From: PALSA-270 sp963770915
GTDB lineage: Bacteria; Acidobacteriota; Terriglobia; Terriglobales; Acidobacteriaceae
NCBI GenBank assembly: GCA_963770915.1
Contig: CAVYRG010000001.1
Location: 4,216,001 to 4,280,000 of the forward strand
Direction of reading: 5' to 3'
DNA length: 64,000 nt
In this document: one piece after another, positions 8,499 to 15,889 of the stretch
Position numbering within the stretch: the stretch's first letter is position 1
Layout: each line of letters begins with the position of its first letter
Position numbers and translations under genes: made by a program
Notes under the pieces: generated by a model
Seen by the model: the letters and a program-made list of their open reading frames with translations, nothing else
Database searches by the model: none
What the model was told of the DNA's origin: nothing

Positions 8499-9866
8499 AT
8501 GGCGACGATACATCTGCGAACGGAGATTCCAGGGCCCAAGTCCAAAGCGCTGGGCGAGCGCCGTGCCGCGGCTGTGCCGCGCGGCCTTTCTCACGCGACG
8601 CCAGTTTACGTCGCGAAAGCGGAAGACGCGTGGATCGAGGATGTAGACGGAAACCGCTATTTGGATTTTGCCGGCGGAATCGGATGTCTCAACGTCGGCC
8701 ATCGCAGGGAGCCAATTCTTTCCGCAGTGCGCGAGCAGCTCGATCGCTTTCTTCATACCTGCGTGCAGGTCACGCCCTACGAGAAGTACGTGCGTTTGGC
8801 CGAGAGGATGAATGAAGTCACCCCCGGCAAGTTCCCCAAGAAGACTCTATTTTTGAACAGCGGGGCGGAGGCGGTGGAGAACGCCGTGAAGATCGCGCGG
8901 GCTTGCACCGGCCGCTCGGGCGTGATTGCTTTTGAAGACGGCTTCCACGGCCGCACTCTGATGGCGCTGGCGCTTACCAGCAAGACTCATCCGTACAAAG
9001 CGGGTTTCGGCCCGCTGCCTGGCAATGTTTTTCGCATTCCTTACGCCTATTGCTACCGGTGCTCGTATGGGCTGCAATATCCCTCCTGTGATGTTTTCTG
9101 CGCCCGGCATCTGGAAGACACGTTCAAACGAGTGGTCGCATCCGAGGACGTGGCCGCGGTGATTGCCGAGCCCGTGCTGGGGGAAGGCGGATTCGTCGCG
9201 CCGCCGCCGGAATTTTTCCGGGTGCTGGTGGAGATATGCCACAGGCATGGCGTGCTGTTCATCGCCGACGAAGTGCAGAGCGGCTTTGGCCGCACCGGAA
9301 CGCTCTTTGCCTGCGAGCAATACGGAATTGAGCCCGATCTTATTGTGACGGCGAAGTCGCTGGGCGGTGGCTTGCCGCTGGCTGCCGTGACTGGCCGCGC
9401 CGAGATCATGGACGCGCCCGGCCCCGGCGGGCTTGGGGGAACGTTCACCGGCAATCCGCTTTCTTGCGCCGCGGCCTTGGCTGTGCTGGATATCTTTGAA
9501 CGCGAGGATTTGTTAGCCCGTGCCAACGAACTGGGAGGCCGCTTTGAGCGGCGCGCCCACCAATGGCAAAGCCGCTGGCCGCTGGTGGGAGACGTTCGCG
9601 GCTTGGGCGCGATGCGGGCGATCGAGCTGGTGAAATCAGCCGAGCACCGCGAACCCGCGGCCGATGAGGCCAAAGAAGTTGTTCACTCGTGTTACGAGCA
9701 CGGCTTGCTCGTTCTCACCGCCGGGTCTTATTCCAACGTAATTCGCGTCCTCGTTCCACTGGTCGCAACTCTGGAGCAGATGGACGAAGGCCTTGACGCA
9801 CTCGAATCCGCGTTGCAAGCGGTTTTTGAGAGCCGAGGAGCCATCCCGCAGACCGCGCGGTCCTGA
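8499..9866 (+). CDS. Class III aminotransferase, 4-aminobutyrate/ornithine type
   Basis: This 455-residue PLP enzyme starts at an ATG 8 bases past the dehydrogenase stop. It has FAGGIGCLNVGH near the N-terminus, the phosphate-binding FLNSGAEAVENAVKIAR, the FHGRT motif, the cofactor Asp in ADEVQSGFGRTG and the catalytic lysine in TAKSLGGGLPLAA (K286). FTGNPLSCAAALA completes the active site. These features fit the GABA/ornithine/diamine subgroup. An internal Cys-rich insertion (CYRCSYGLQYPSCDVFC) is seen in part of this family. Together with the upstream permease and aldehyde dehydrogenase it can form a transaminate-then-oxidise pathway feeding carbon to central metabolism. The specific donor is inferred. 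Confidence 0.88.
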   Translation: MATIHLRTEIPGPKSKALGERRAAAVPRGLSHATPVYVAKAEDAWIEDVDGNRYLDFAGGIGCLNVGHRREPILSAVREQLDRFLHTCVQVTPYEKYVRLAERMNEVTPGKFPKKTLFLNSGAEAVENAVKIARACTGRSGVIAFEDGFHGRTLMALALTSKTHPYKAGFGPLPGNVFRIPYAYCYRCSYGLQYPSCDVFCARHLEDTFKRVVASEDVAAVIAEPVLGEGGFVAPPPEFFRVLVEICHRHGVLFIADEVQSGFGRTGTLFACEQYGIEPDLIVTAKSLGGGLPLAAVTGRAEIMDAPGPGGLGGTFTGNPLSCAAALAVLDIFEREDLLARANELGGRFERRAHQWQSRWPLVGDVRGLGAMRAIELVKSAEHREPAADEAKEVVHSCYEHGLLVLTAGSYSNVIRVLVPLVATLEQMDEGLDALESALQAVFESRGAIPQTARS

Positions 9867-9881
9867 CATCTTCGGTCGAGA

Positions 9882-10748
9882 CTAGATCTCGCTATCGTCT
9901 TGCCTTGGACTCAGGTCTTTGGGCGAACTGAGGGTTCGCCCGTCGCCGGCATGGCGGACCTCAATCGTGCCATTGATGTTGCTGAGCTTAATCTTGGCTC
10001 CGCCCCCGCCCAGCTCTCCGTGCAAGTCATGGCCAACCCACTGGTGATCGTTGACCCGCAGGCCAAAATCGTTGCTGATGCGGCCATGAATGGTTGAGGC
10101 CTTAAGTTCCGCCTTTGCGTCGGACGGCATGGTGAGTTCCACTCTGCCATTGATCGAAGACAATTCAATTGGAGAGTCAGCCGGATGATCGATGCTTACT
10201 TCTAAGGGGCCATTGATCGTAGATAGGGAAGTTCGTCCTCCCGTCAGGTGCGCGGCAAGTTTGCCATTGATGCACGAGGCGCGGACCTCCCCGCTCATCC
10301 CCTCCAGATCAAGGGGTCCGTTGATCAGCTCGATTTCATCCAGGCGGGCGCCGCGCGGCACCATGATCGTATATTCCACGCTGGCGGGATTGTTCGCTCC
10401 GCCGGAATCAAAGGTGAGATCGTGCTGACGGTACTGGGTGTAAATGTGAATGGAGTCTTTCTCGGCATCGACATGGATTGTCGCATCTGCCAGCCGCTCC
10501 TGGCTGTTCGCGTACTTGAGGGCGTCCACCTTGACCTCATTCCCGTCCCAAGCCGTGATGTGCACCGCGCCATTGATGTTATCCAGTCAAACCTTTCCGC
10601 CGGGAGCGAGCGCGTAGGTCTGGTGGAACTCCTGGGTGAACTTTCCGGGCGAATCGGCTCCGTAGCTCTGCGCCGCCACTAACATCAGCGCTGTAAGGGC
10701 TCCAAGAATCGCACCCAACCACGTGGCAAACCGGCGTTGGCGTTTCAT
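9882..10748 (-). pseudogene. DUF4097-type surface/adhesin-like protein interrupted by an in-frame TGA
   Basis: From an ATG at 10748, preceded by a very strong AGGAGGAG ribosome site, the frame encodes a signal peptide (MKRQRRFATWLGAILGALTA...) and FTQEFHQTYALAPGGKV. It then meets TGA (codon 54, bases 10589-10587) and continues in the same frame with LDNINGAVHITAWDGN to 9882. The remaining 227 residues show the repeated INGPLDLEG, INGKLAAHL, INGPLEVSI and INGRVELTM strands of the DUF4097 beta-helix family, secreted or envelope proteins of unknown function. Family members usually read like GGxVSLxNINGxV here, so a TCA-to-TGA change is plausible. Either the gene carries a nonsense mutation, or the base is a sequencing error. 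The gene is convergent with the aminotransferase. Confidence 0.8.
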
Positions 10749-10925
10749 AGCTCCTCCTGACAACGCTTAGACGGGCCAACCGCCGATCCGTGAGTCAAGG
10801 CAATTCCAAACCCCCTTCGCCGCAATGGTTCCGCTCTCCGTTACCTTGGTTATCTTATGTGGACGCAAGGGATAGGGGACAATGCGCCTCAAAACCAGCA
10901 GCGGAGAAAATGAGTAAAGTTTTTG

Positions 10926-12002
10926 ATGTATTGGTTGAAGAAGTTGAGGTCTCAAGCTGCCTCCAGCTGGGTTTGCCTGGCATTTCTGCTGGTCTCCTCG
11001 CTCCTGGTTCCAGGGATTTCCGCCCAAACCGCTGATAACGAGCGCCCCGTTCCCATCCTGACCGGGAATGCCGGCTATTTCACGAACATCGATGCCAGCC
11101 ATGTACAGCTGGTTCCGGAAGTCAATCCTGTGCTCTTGCTTCCGCTGGGAGATCACTGGCTCATCGAGTCGCGGGGAGAGTTCCAAGGCGAGTTCGAGCG
11201 CAAAGACGGCACCGGACCATACGGCGGGAGCGTTAGCAAGGAACTCGACTACCTGCAGGCGGACTACATCGCAAACCCGTATGTCACCGTCACGGTGGGG
11301 CGTTTTCTCACTCCGTTTGGAATCTACAACGAACGGCTGTATCCCATCTGGATTCGCGATCTCCACGAAGTGCCGCTGATCTTTCCGCTCGAATCCGGCT
11401 CCGGCAACGGAGTCATGCTGCGCGGAGGTTTTCCGCTCACTGCGTGGGCCAACTTGAACTACGCAACGTACTTTTCAACCCTGACCACGAACGACACTTT
11501 GGATTCTGACCGCGCGGTGGGCGGCCGCGCCGGTGTTTTCTTCAGCCGGCCCAGAATCGAAGTGGGTGGCTCCTGGAAGAAGCTGCTCATGGAAGACCGC
11601 GACAATTCCTTCGGCTTCCATTTTGCCTGGCAGCCGCCGCCGATACCTCTTAACCTGCGCGCCGAGTATGCACGGTCGAACTACGGCAGCGGCTACTGGA
11701 TCGAAGGCGCCTACCGGCTTAGCCAAATTCCGGTGTGGAACCGAGCCATGCGGAGGACTGAGTTCGTTGTCCGCATGCAGCAATTCTTTCGCGGCGAGGA
11801 CGCGCCCGAGCAGGGAAGTCAGTACACGCTCCCGTTCGGCAACACCTGGCAGCCTGATTTTGGCTTGAACTATTACTTGAAAGATGGCCTGAAAGCATCT
11901 GCCAGCTATGGCCGATGGCTCGGCAAGCGTGATTGGAACGTGTGGACGTTCGGCATCGCGTATCGCTTCGCGTTCCCCTTGGGGGCTGTGAACTCACAAT
12001 GA
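10926..12002 (+). CDS. Predicted outer-membrane beta-barrel/porin, first gene of an electron-transfer-like operon
   Basis: This protein of about 358 residues has a signal peptide (cleavage near GISA-QTADN, about residue 34). The rest is dominated by alternating amphipathic strands (VTVTVGRFLTPFGIYNERL, LNLRAEYARSNYGSGYWIEG, KASASYGRWLGKRDWNVWTF, AYRFAFPL), typical of a 14-16-strand porin-like barrel. VGRFLTPFGIYNERLYP resembles the phosphate-selective porin O/P-like and related barrel groups. An in-frame TTG lies one codon before the chosen ATG; neither has a strong ribosome site. The stop overlaps the next start (ATGA), so porin and cytochrome are translationally coupled. The pore substrate is unknown. 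The context of cytochrome c and a CuA protein suggests a redox role for the operon. Confidence 0.72.
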   Translation: MYWLKKLRSQAASSWVCLAFLLVSSLLVPGISAQTADNERPVPILTGNAGYFTNIDASHVQLVPEVNPVLLLPLGDHWLIESRGEFQGEFERKDGTGPYGGSVSKELDYLQADYIANPYVTVTVGRFLTPFGIYNERLYPIWIRDLHEVPLIFPLESGSGNGVMLRGGFPLTAWANLNYATYFSTLTTNDTLDSDRAVGGRAGVFFSRPRIEVGGSWKKLLMEDRDNSFGFHFAWQPPPIPLNLRAEYARSNYGSGYWIEGAYRLSQIPVWNRAMRRTEFVVRMQQFFRGEDAPEQGSQYTLPFGNTWQPDFGLNYYLKDGLKASASYGRWLGKRDWNVWTFGIAYRFAFPLGAVNSQ

Positions 12003-12295
12003 GAACAAGAATTCTGATTTTGACCGGCATGCTCGTGCTTGGTTCGTTGCTTTGGGCGGGTTCAGCGTCGCCCAGGAGCGAGGCTCCAGCGGCCCCGGCC
12101 GCCCTAAGTAGCGAACAGGCCGATGCCATGCGGGTAGAGGGCGAGCGCCGCTTCCGCGCCAACTGCGGCCGCTGCCACGCCGCCCCGCACAAGTTTCCCC
12201 CGCGAATGATGGCCACGATTGTCCGCCACATGCGTGTACGCGCCACCATCACCGACGAGGATATGCGCCTGGTCCTCTACTACATGACCCAGTGA
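11999..12295 (+). CDS. Small secreted mono-haem c-type cytochrome
   Basis: The 98-residue protein has a signal peptide (MRTRILILTGMLVLGSLLWAGSAS). One haem-attachment motif, CGRCH, sits at residues 56-60. Downstream methionines (M70, M71, M78) can supply the distal ligand. It is near the lower size limit for a c-type cytochrome domain. It should carry single electrons in the periplasm. The start overlaps the porin stop by four bases and the stop overlaps the GTG of the cupredoxin gene, so the three are one transcript and probably coupled in translation. No oxidase or reductase catalytic subunit is encoded beside it. Confidence 0.85.
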   Translation: MRTRILILTGMLVLGSLLWAGSASPRSEAPAAPAALSSEQADAMRVEGERRFRANCGRCHAAPHKFPPRMMATIVRHMRVRATITDEDMRLVLYYMTQ

Positions 12296-12735
12296 GCCAA
12301 GAGGACAACCCAGTCGTGAAAACCTTCGGGAATCGGTACAGGTGGGGAATCGCGCTGGCCGTTTGTATGGCGGTCGCAGCCCCGGCTTTTGCTCAGGAGC
12401 ACGTGATCGAAGTATTGGCGGATAAAGACAGCCGCTACAAGATTGCCGGCGAACGCACGCCGGAAATCACCGTGAAGGCCGGCGTGCCGGTTCTGCTGCG
12501 AATTACGGCGGTGCGAGCAAAGTCCTGGAACCGGGATGGATCGATTCACGGATTTTCGCTGTTGCGCGCCAAAGACCGCTCCAAGGTCCCTGGGTGGGAT
12601 CTGCTGCTGAAGCCTGGTGCGCAGGAGTTCCACCTGATTGCTCCGGCGCAGCCGGGTCAGTACGTGGTGGTGTGTACGGTGATCTGCAGCGACGACCACG
12701 AAGGCATGACCATGAAATTCGTGGTCACGCCGTAG
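12292..12735 (+). CDS. Stand-alone CuA-type cupredoxin (COX2-like, no membrane hairpin)
   Basis: The 147-residue protein has a signal peptide ending near PAFA (residue 34) and one cupredoxin domain. The motif CTVICSDDHEGM gives C128, C132, H136 and M139 with exactly the C-x3-C-x3-H-x2-M spacing of the dinuclear CuA site. H86 in GSIHGFSL matches the first histidine ligand of cytochrome oxidase subunit II. The usual Glu between the cysteines is Val; that ligand acts through its backbone carbonyl, so copper binding can survive. The transmembrane hairpin of subunit II is missing, so this would be a soluble or lipid-free periplasmic electron carrier. The GTG start overlaps the cytochrome stop; a second GTG at 12316, behind GAGG, is an alternative. 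The role is inferred from ligands and neighbours. Confidence 0.83.
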   Translation: MSQEDNPVVKTFGNRYRWGIALAVCMAVAAPAFAQEHVIEVLADKDSRYKIAGERTPEITVKAGVPVLLRITAVRAKSWNRDGSIHGFSLLRAKDRSKVPGWDLLLKPGAQEFHLIAPAQPGQYVVVCTVICSDDHEGMTMKFVVTP

Positions 12736-12781
12736 GGATTCGCCAACTGAAATCAATCCTATTTGAGGAGTGAAGTACATC

Positions 12782-13156
12782 ATGAAACGAATCGTAATTC
12801 TATCCGCGGCGGTTCTACTGGGTGTGTGGGGCTCGACGCGCATGGCTAGCGGAGCCGACCGCGTCTTTCGAGGGGAAATCGCCGACAGCCAATGCGCGCT
12901 CAACGTGCATTCGCTGACCCACTCTCACCAGGAGATGCTCAAGTCGAAGTCCATGGGCGGCAACGCCACCGACTGCACTCTCTACTGTGTCAAATATCAC
13001 GGTGGCGAGTTTGTGCTGTCGGAAGGAAACGAGGTCTACCGCCTCGACAACCAGGACTTGCCCCGCAAGTTCGCCGGCGTGAAGGTTGTGGTCACAGGCA
13101 CTCTGTTGCCCGATAAGAAGACGATCCACGTGATCAAGATCGAGGCGGCGGAGTAG
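12782..13156 (+). CDS. Small secreted Cys/His-rich protein (DUF5818-like)
   Basis: The 124-residue protein has an N-terminal signal peptide (MKRIVILSAAVLLGVWGST) and a mature part with GEIADSQCALN, several histidines (HSLTHSHQE) and DCTLYCVKYHGGEFVL. It ends in a small beta-rich segment (VVVTGTLLPDKKTIHVIKI). This resembles a family common in Acidobacteriota whose function is unknown. The ATG has GAGGAG 11 bases upstream. The gene follows the CuA gene by 46 bp and is likely its last co-transcribed partner. Cys and His content makes metal or haem handling possible, but that is a guess. Confidence 0.65.
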   Translation: MKRIVILSAAVLLGVWGSTRMASGADRVFRGEIADSQCALNVHSLTHSHQEMLKSKSMGGNATDCTLYCVKYHGGEFVLSEGNEVYRLDNQDLPRKFAGVKVVVTGTLLPDKKTIHVIKIEAAE

Positions 13157-13211
13157 CGGGCGCGCACCGCGCAAAGCCGCCCGCACCTTCCGCGACGTCG
13201 GAATTGAGCTG

Positions 13212-13379
13212 TTACTGCGGGATGGAACTGGACACCGCGGAGAAGACGTTGTTGGCGTTGGTGCCGACCAGCCGAACCGTCCCCACCACGATTACCAGGA
13301 TCACAGCCAACATCACCGCGTACTCTGCGATGTCCTGGCCCTGGTCCTCTGTCCACAATCTGCGAAGAATGTTCACCAT
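13212..13379 (-). CDS. Flp/Fap-type pilin
   Basis: The 55-residue product MVNILRRLWTEDQGQD... has the short charged leader, the processing region at EDQGQDIAEYAVML and one hydrophobic helix (AVMLAVILVIVVGTVRLVG), all typical of type IVb Flp pilins cut by a prepilin peptidase and assembled by Tad machinery. GGAGG lies just ahead of the chosen ATG; a longer frame starting at 13442 lacks such a site. No tad/cpa assembly genes are nearby, so this pilin depends on machinery elsewhere or is an orphan paralogue. Confidence 0.82.
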   Translation of the reverse strand: MVNILRRLWTEDQGQDIAEYAVMLAVILVIVVGTVRLVGTNANNVFSAVSSSIPQ

Positions 13380-13778
13380 AACGCCTCCAGAAAATCCACT
13401 TACGATGGGGCTAATCATGAGGGCAGGGGCATTGGCCGTCAAGTAACCAACAGGGACGAATTAGTACAGTATCAAGAATGCTACTAGCGTCCGGTGATCA
13501 GCGCCTTCAGCAAGCGGGCCGACGGAAGAACCGAGGGCTCGAGCGTTCAACCGCGCTGAACAAAGCCAATGGGTTGGGTTTCCATCGGCTCTGGCCGTGA
13601 AACAGGGACGCCCTGGCGCGCATTGACCAGCCCACGACGAAGAGCACGAAAAGCACGACCCATAAAGCGTCAAAACTCTATCACCGTGAATTAGGTTTCG
13701 AATTACCTACGTAACCTTGTATCGTGACTTTCAGCGCGTCAGACTCGCGTTTTCCAAACCCGTTCGCTAGGGGTGTGT
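13380..13778. other. Gene-free interval between the Flp pilin and zinc-ribbon genes
   Basis: These 399 bases separate divergent genes and should hold both promoters. No convincing gene is seen. A short hairpin-capable palindrome, TAGGT-TTCGAATT-ACCTA (about 13695-13712), lies about 70 bases before the zinc-ribbon gene and could be an operator. Confidence 0.4.
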
Positions 13779-14441
13779 ATGTTCTGTCTTAAGTGTGGCA
13801 ATCAGCTTCCTGATAACTCTCAATTTTGCCAGAAGTGTGGGGCGTCGCAGACCGTGGCGTCGGTCGGCAGCGGCGCGGCGGCAGCCGTGGCACCGGCCCG
13901 TGTGCAAGCCACTCCCGTGACTGAAGCACCTAAAGCAAAGTCCGGGCGTACAATACCGATCATCCTCGGCGCGGTTCTCTTGGTCGTTGTCTGCTGGGCA
14001 ATCTACAGCATCGGCGTTCGCCACTCGGCCAGTGCGCCAGAGTCAACACAATACCCGGCAGCGCCGCAACCACAGCCACAGCTACACGCGCAATCGACCG
14101 GGAACGTGGCGTTTACCATTGCGGCAGGCGGCACTCAGATGTACAAGCTGACGGTTCCCACTGGCGCATTCAATGTGAACCTAAAGGGACACTTCCAAGC
14201 TGCTGGCGGTAGCGGGAATGACGTTGAAGTCTACGTGATGAATGAAGACGAGTATGTGAACTTCCAGAATGGCCACTCGGCCAGCCCTTACTACAACAGC
14301 GGCAAGGTCACGCAGGACACATTGAACCTAAACCTACCTTCCGATGCCGGAACCTACTACGCGGTCTTCAGCAACAAGTTCTCAATTCTGACGGCCAAGG
14401 CAGTGCAAGCAAACCTCAGCCTTCAGTATTACACCCGATAG
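13779..14441 (+). CDS. Membrane-anchored zinc-ribbon protein with C-terminal beta-sandwich
   Basis: The 220-residue protein begins with a zinc ribbon, FCLKCGNQLPDNSQFCQKCGA, holding two CxxC pairs. A Pro/Ala-rich linker and one transmembrane helix follow (TIPIILGAVLLVVVCWAIYSIGV, about 55-77), then a soluble domain (about 98-220) with VAFTIAAGGTQMYKLTVP and DAGTYYAVFSNKFS. That domain resembles PPC/emp24-like beta-sandwiches. The topology puts the zinc ribbon in the cytoplasm and the sandwich outside. ATG is preferred over the GTG two codons upstream. The function is not known; zinc-ribbon/TM/sandwich proteins are frequent in soil bacteria and often act in envelope sensing. Confidence 0.7.
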   Translation: MFCLKCGNQLPDNSQFCQKCGASQTVASVGSGAAAAVAPARVQATPVTEAPKAKSGRTIPIILGAVLLVVVCWAIYSIGVRHSASAPESTQYPAAPQPQPQLHAQSTGNVAFTIAAGGTQMYKLTVPTGAFNVNLKGHFQAAGGSGNDVEVYVMNEDEYVNFQNGHSASPYYNSGKVTQDTLNLNLPSDAGTYYAVFSNKFSILTAKAVQANLSLQYYTR

Positions 14442-14611
14442 ACCGAGGCAAGGCGCCGCAGTGAGTCACGCAAGGTTCGTTCTGATCCTGCCCCTGATGG
14501 CCAGCTTTCTGGCGCAGCGCTGACCCGCGCCGGGGGAGGGGGGTAGCGTTTTCCCCTCAAGTGGATTAAACCCCTGGGTAGTGGCTCAGTTTGGCGAACT
14601 TATCCTAACCA

Positions 14612-14710
14612 TTGTCATTTCGAGCCGGCCTTATCGGCGAGGAATCTGCTTGTTGCCACCGCCGAAACAGCAGATTCCTCGCGCGATACTGCTGCGCTTC
14701 GGAATGACAA
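14612..14710. repeat. Dispersed inverted-repeat element (complete copy)
   Basis: The outer arms TTGTCATT (14612-14619) and AATGACAA (14703-14710) are perfect complements. So are the inner arms CGAGGAATCTGCT (14638-14650) and AGCAGATTCCTCG (14669-14681). The whole can fold as a long two-part hairpin and resembles REP- or MITE-like elements. A half copy is at 51845-51882. It occupies the middle of the 410-base gap before nuoB; no gene is seen in the rest of that gap. Confidence 0.72.
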
Positions 14711-14851
14711 ATAGAGAAATATCCAAATTGTGCCACTACCCACCCCCGGCAGCGCATTGACACTCATTTCCCGCATCCCTAGACTGGTGTGGCCGTCAAA
14801 CTTAAGTTTGGCAAAGGCGCCGACACCGTTACCGAGCTGCGAGGTCACTCC

Positions 14852-15412
14852 ATGGGATGGCTGCAGAATAAGTTCGAAAAGAACTTCATGATCACGACGG
14901 TGGACTACGTCTTCAACTGGGCGCGCAAGTCTGCGGTGTGGCCGATGACGTTTGGTCTGGCTTGCTGCGCCATCGAAATGATCGCCTCCTCGACATCGCG
15001 CTTCGACATTGCGCGATTTGGCTCGGAGGTCTTCCGTCCCAGCCCGCGGCAAAGCGACCTGATGATCGTGGCCGGCACCGTCACCCTGAAAATGGCGCCC
15101 GTGGTGAAGCGTATCTACGAGCAGATGCCGGATCCCAAGTGGGTGATTTCAATGGGCGCATGTTCGTCTGTAGGCGGGCCGTTCAATACCTATGCAGTGC
15201 TGCAAGGCGTGGATAAGATTGTGCCCACCGACGTGTACGTCATCGGCTGCCCGCCCCGCCCGGAGAATCTGTTCTACGCGCTGCTCAAGCTGCAGGACAA
15301 AATCGATCAGATGTCGCTGGCGAAAAAGCCCACCGAAGTACGGCTCGACCCGAACATGGTGGAGAATTTCAAGCGCCAGGTGATGATCGCGCAGACGCTG
15401 CAGCCAAAGTAA
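14852..15412 (+). CDS. nuoB: NADH-quinone oxidoreductase subunit B, solitary copy
   Basis: The 186-residue protein carries the N2 iron-sulfur cluster subunit of complex I. The four cysteine ligands are C38 and C39 (GLACCAIEM), C104 (MGACSSVGG) and C133 (VIGCPPRPE), with the 65- and 29-residue spacings of the family. The chosen ATG (MGWLQNKFEKNF) has GAGG 7 bases upstream and matches the family N-terminus. A GTG at 14789 in frame would add 21 residues. In most genomes nuoB lies inside a nuoABCD operon. Here no other complex I subunit is adjacent; the flanks are a zinc-ribbon gene and a Rieske gene. It may serve a split complex I operon or be a second copy. Confidence 0.92.
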   Translation: MGWLQNKFEKNFMITTVDYVFNWARKSAVWPMTFGLACCAIEMIASSTSRFDIARFGSEVFRPSPRQSDLMIVAGTVTLKMAPVVKRIYEQMPDPKWVISMGACSSVGGPFNTYAVLQGVDKIVPTDVYVIGCPPRPENLFYALLKLQDKIDQMSLAKKPTEVRLDPNMVENFKRQVMIAQTLQPK

Positions 15413-15423
15413 GGCAGTTCTCA

Positions 15424-15555
15424 GTTGCCAGTTCTCGGTTCTCAGTTCCATGTGCTGGCAATTCGCACCTGCGATTCCGATACTTCCGGCGATCCCGAAT
15501 ATCGACAGACAGCCGCTAGCCAGGCGCTAAGAACTAGCATCTGAGAACTGGCAAC
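15424..15555. repeat. Inverted repeat pair built on a GTTCTCA heptamer
   Basis: GTTGCCAGTTCTC (15424-15436) and GAGAACTGGCAAC (15543-15555) are a perfect 13-bp inverted pair about 106 bases apart, filling the gap between nuoB and the Rieske gene. The left arm is surrounded by extra GTTCTC(A/G) units, the same heptamer that is tandemly repeated at 38761-38816. The right arm ends 9 bases before the Rieske ATG and so could affect its translation. Confidence 0.6.
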
Positions 15556-15564
15556 CGAACATAA

Positions 15565-15867
15565 ATGTTCACCAAAGTCACCACCCAATCCGAGCTCCCG
15601 GCCGAAGGCAAGGCCAAGGAGATTCCCTGCGGCGCCAAAGTCATCTGCGTTGCCAATGTGAACGGGACCATCAGCGCCATGGACAACTTGTGTCTCCATC
15701 GTGGTGGACCGCTGGGGCAGGGGGTTATCGAGGGCGATAAAGTTGTTTGCCCCTGGCACGGGTGGCAATGGAACGCGAAGACCGGGGAGGCGGCTCACAA
15801 CCCGAACATCAAAGTCGCGGTGTACCCGCTCAAACTAGAAGGCGGCGACGTCCTCATCGACGTCTAG
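15565..15867 (+). CDS. Small Rieske [2Fe-2S] ferredoxin
   Basis: The 100-residue protein is a single Rieske domain. C43 and H45 (CLHRGGPLGQG) and C62 and H65 (CPWHGWQWN) bind the cluster, and the tail VKVAVYPLKLEGGDVLIDV closes the beta-sandwich as in NirD-like and dioxygenase ferredoxins. It has no signal peptide, so it works in the cytoplasm as a one-electron carrier. No oxygenase or reductase partner is encoded alongside. It follows nuoB on the same strand after a 152-bp repeat-filled gap. Confidence 0.88.
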   Translation: MFTKVTTQSELPAEGKAKEIPCGAKVICVANVNGTISAMDNLCLHRGGPLGQGVIEGDKVVCPWHGWQWNAKTGEAAHNPNIKVAVYPLKLEGGDVLIDV

Positions 15868-15889
15868 ACGGCCGTTCTGAACAAGGCCG

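Noticed and set aside
10587..10589. TGA read as selenocysteine
   Set aside because: The position falls in a linker after the signal peptide, not in a redox motif, and no SECIS-like hairpin is evident just after it.
13461..13673. 70-codon minus-strand open frame in the gap before the zinc-ribbon gene
   Set aside because: There is no ribosome site and no coherent hydrophobic or conserved pattern.
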